A stretch of 5,268 nt of DNA from JBCBUE01 sp039818285 (lineage in GTDB: Bacteria; Planctomycetota; Phycisphaerae; Phycisphaerales; Phycisphaeraceae): contig JBCBUE010000124.1 of NCBI GenBank assembly GCA_039818285.1, positions 1 to 5,268 on the forward strand, read 5' to 3'. The notes under the pieces were generated by a model. The model searched no databases. It was not told the origin of the DNA and was given only the letters and a program-made list of their open reading frames with translations. This document shows, in pieces, positions 4,449 through 5,268 of the stretch; positions within the stretch are counted from its first letter, which is position 1, and every line of letters starts with the position of its first letter. The translations under genes were made by a program, and so were the position numbers.

Positions 4449-5268
4449 CTAGTCGTCGATCCAACCCAGCGACGCGAGGAAGGCGATCGTGTCGTCGCGC
4501 GTCTTGAGATACATCGGCCCGGGCTGCCCGGGTTCGGTCGCGCCGTGGGCGTAGTTGAAGAAGGAGTGCTGCTCCCCCGGGTAGATGATGAGTTCCGACC
4601 GGGCGCCCAGCGCCCGCATCCGGTCGCGGAAGCTCTCGCCGACGGCCACGGGGATGAGCCGGTCGTTGTCGCCGAGCATGGTGAGGGTCGGCGGCATCGC
4701 GGCGTGCAGGTTGTGCGCGGGGCTGAAGTCCGGCCAGCGATCGCCGAGACGGTCCGTGCCATACCCGGCCTCGGGGCCGTTGTCGTAGACGGGGTTGAAG
4801 AGAACCAACGCGGCGGGGCGCGGGCGGTCGCCGTGGTCACCGGTGAGGTCGGGCGCGGTCAGCGTCGCGACGGCCGCGGCCAGGTGCCCGCCGGCCGACC
4901 CGCCGCCCGCGCCGAGGCGCGCGGGGTCCAGGCCGAGTTCGTCGGCGTGCTCGGTCACCCAGCGGAACGCGTCGAACGCGTCGATCACCGCCTCGAACGG
5001 CGTCGTATCGTTCACCGACTTCAATCGGTACTGCACGCTCAGCACCGCGACGCCACGATCCGCCAGGTCGTCGGCGAAGTGCCGAAACTGCGTCGGTTCT
5101 CCTCCGTTCCAGCCGCCGCCGTGATACATCACCAGCGCCGGCCGCTGGCCGGGGAAGGCAGCCGGGTCCGGGAGGGTGGCGTAGAGGCTTAAATCGAAAC
5201 CATCGACGGTCTTGTAGACCGTCGGCGTCCATCGGGGCGGAGGGGCGGCGTGGGCGGTACCCGTCATG
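4449..5268 (-). CDS. Alpha/beta-hydrolase esterase, probably exported, 5' end missing
   Basis: This is a serine ester hydrolase of the HSL/BD-FAE-like (Abhydrolase_3) group; the substrate cannot be told, but acetyl or sugar esters are plausible. Numbering from the first visible Met, HGGGW (49-53) forms the oxyanion hole, GGSAG (122-126) is the GxSxG nucleophile elbow with S124, GDNDRLIP (199-206) supplies the likely acid D202, and GEQHSFF (231-237) supplies H234. The triad is therefore intact. Visible length is 272 residues, ending with TAG at 4449-4451. The ATG at 5265-5267 lies at the window edge and is probably internal: the first residues, TGTAHA-APPPRW, look like the end of a signal peptide with an AHA/A cleavage site and no hydrophobic core in front. 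The true start would then lie upstream, outside the window. Its downstream gap to the 136-residue gene is 286 bases, so an operon is unlikely. Confidence 0.88.
   Translation of the reverse strand, partial: MTGTAHAAPPPRWTPTVYKTVDGFDLSLYATLPDPAAFPGQRPALVMYHGGGWNGGEPTQFRHFADDLADRGVAVLSVQYRLKSVNDTTPFEAVIDAFDAFRWVTEHADELGLDPARLGAGGGSAGGHLAAAVATLTAPDLTGDHGDRPRPAALVLFNPVYDNGPEAGYGTDRLGDRWPDFSPAHNLHAAMPPTLTMLGDNDRLIPVAVGESFRDRMRALGARSELIIYPGEQHSFFNYAHGATEPGQPGPMYLKTRDDTIAFLASLGWIDD

Noticed and set aside
4332..5192. A 286-codon plus-strand frame opposite the esterase
   Set aside because: Antisense shadow; the minus strand has an intact Ser-Asp-His triad.

Overview
The window is GC-rich and gene-dense. 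It holds six protein-coding genes, two of them cut by the window ends, and no RNA gene, mobile element, CRISPR array or integration scar that I can recognise. Codon third positions are strongly biased to G/C, especially C, and this produces very long shadow frames on the opposite strand. None of the four visible start codons has a convincing Shine-Dalgarno sequence, and two of them sit exactly where a leaderless transcript would begin. Together with the protein sequences, this suggests a flagellated, GC-rich Gram-negative-type bacterium. My best guess is a planctomycete (possibly Phycisphaerae-like). That assignment is inference from style, not proof.

Layout. Positions 1-350 (+) hold the end of fliS, the flagellin export chaperone. 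It converges, with a 13-base gap, on trpS (364-1356, -), tryptophanyl-tRNA synthetase. A 144-base divergent spacer separates trpS from sthA (1501-3024, +), a soluble pyridine-nucleotide transhydrogenase with about 38 extra residues just before its second FAD motif. Next is a 198-residue basic protein of unknown function (3113-3709, +) with its own promoter and a predicted leaderless GTG start. It converges on a 136-residue protein of unknown function (3752-4162, -), and the two share a GC hairpin terminator. Upstream of that gene lies 286 bases of non-coding DNA with a candidate minus-strand promoter and several inverted repeats, two of which interleave next to the start codon. Positions 4449-5268 (-) hold most of an alpha/beta-hydrolase esterase, probably exported, whose 5' end lies beyond the window.

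The genes do not form one pathway: motility, translation, redox balance and ester hydrolysis sit side by side in single-gene units of alternating strand. This looks like ordinary chromosomal housekeeping sequence. I found no convincing new multi-gene system. The points most worth a second look are the two apparent leaderless starts, the SthA insertion, the possible structured leader at 4163-4227, and the two uncharacterised proteins.
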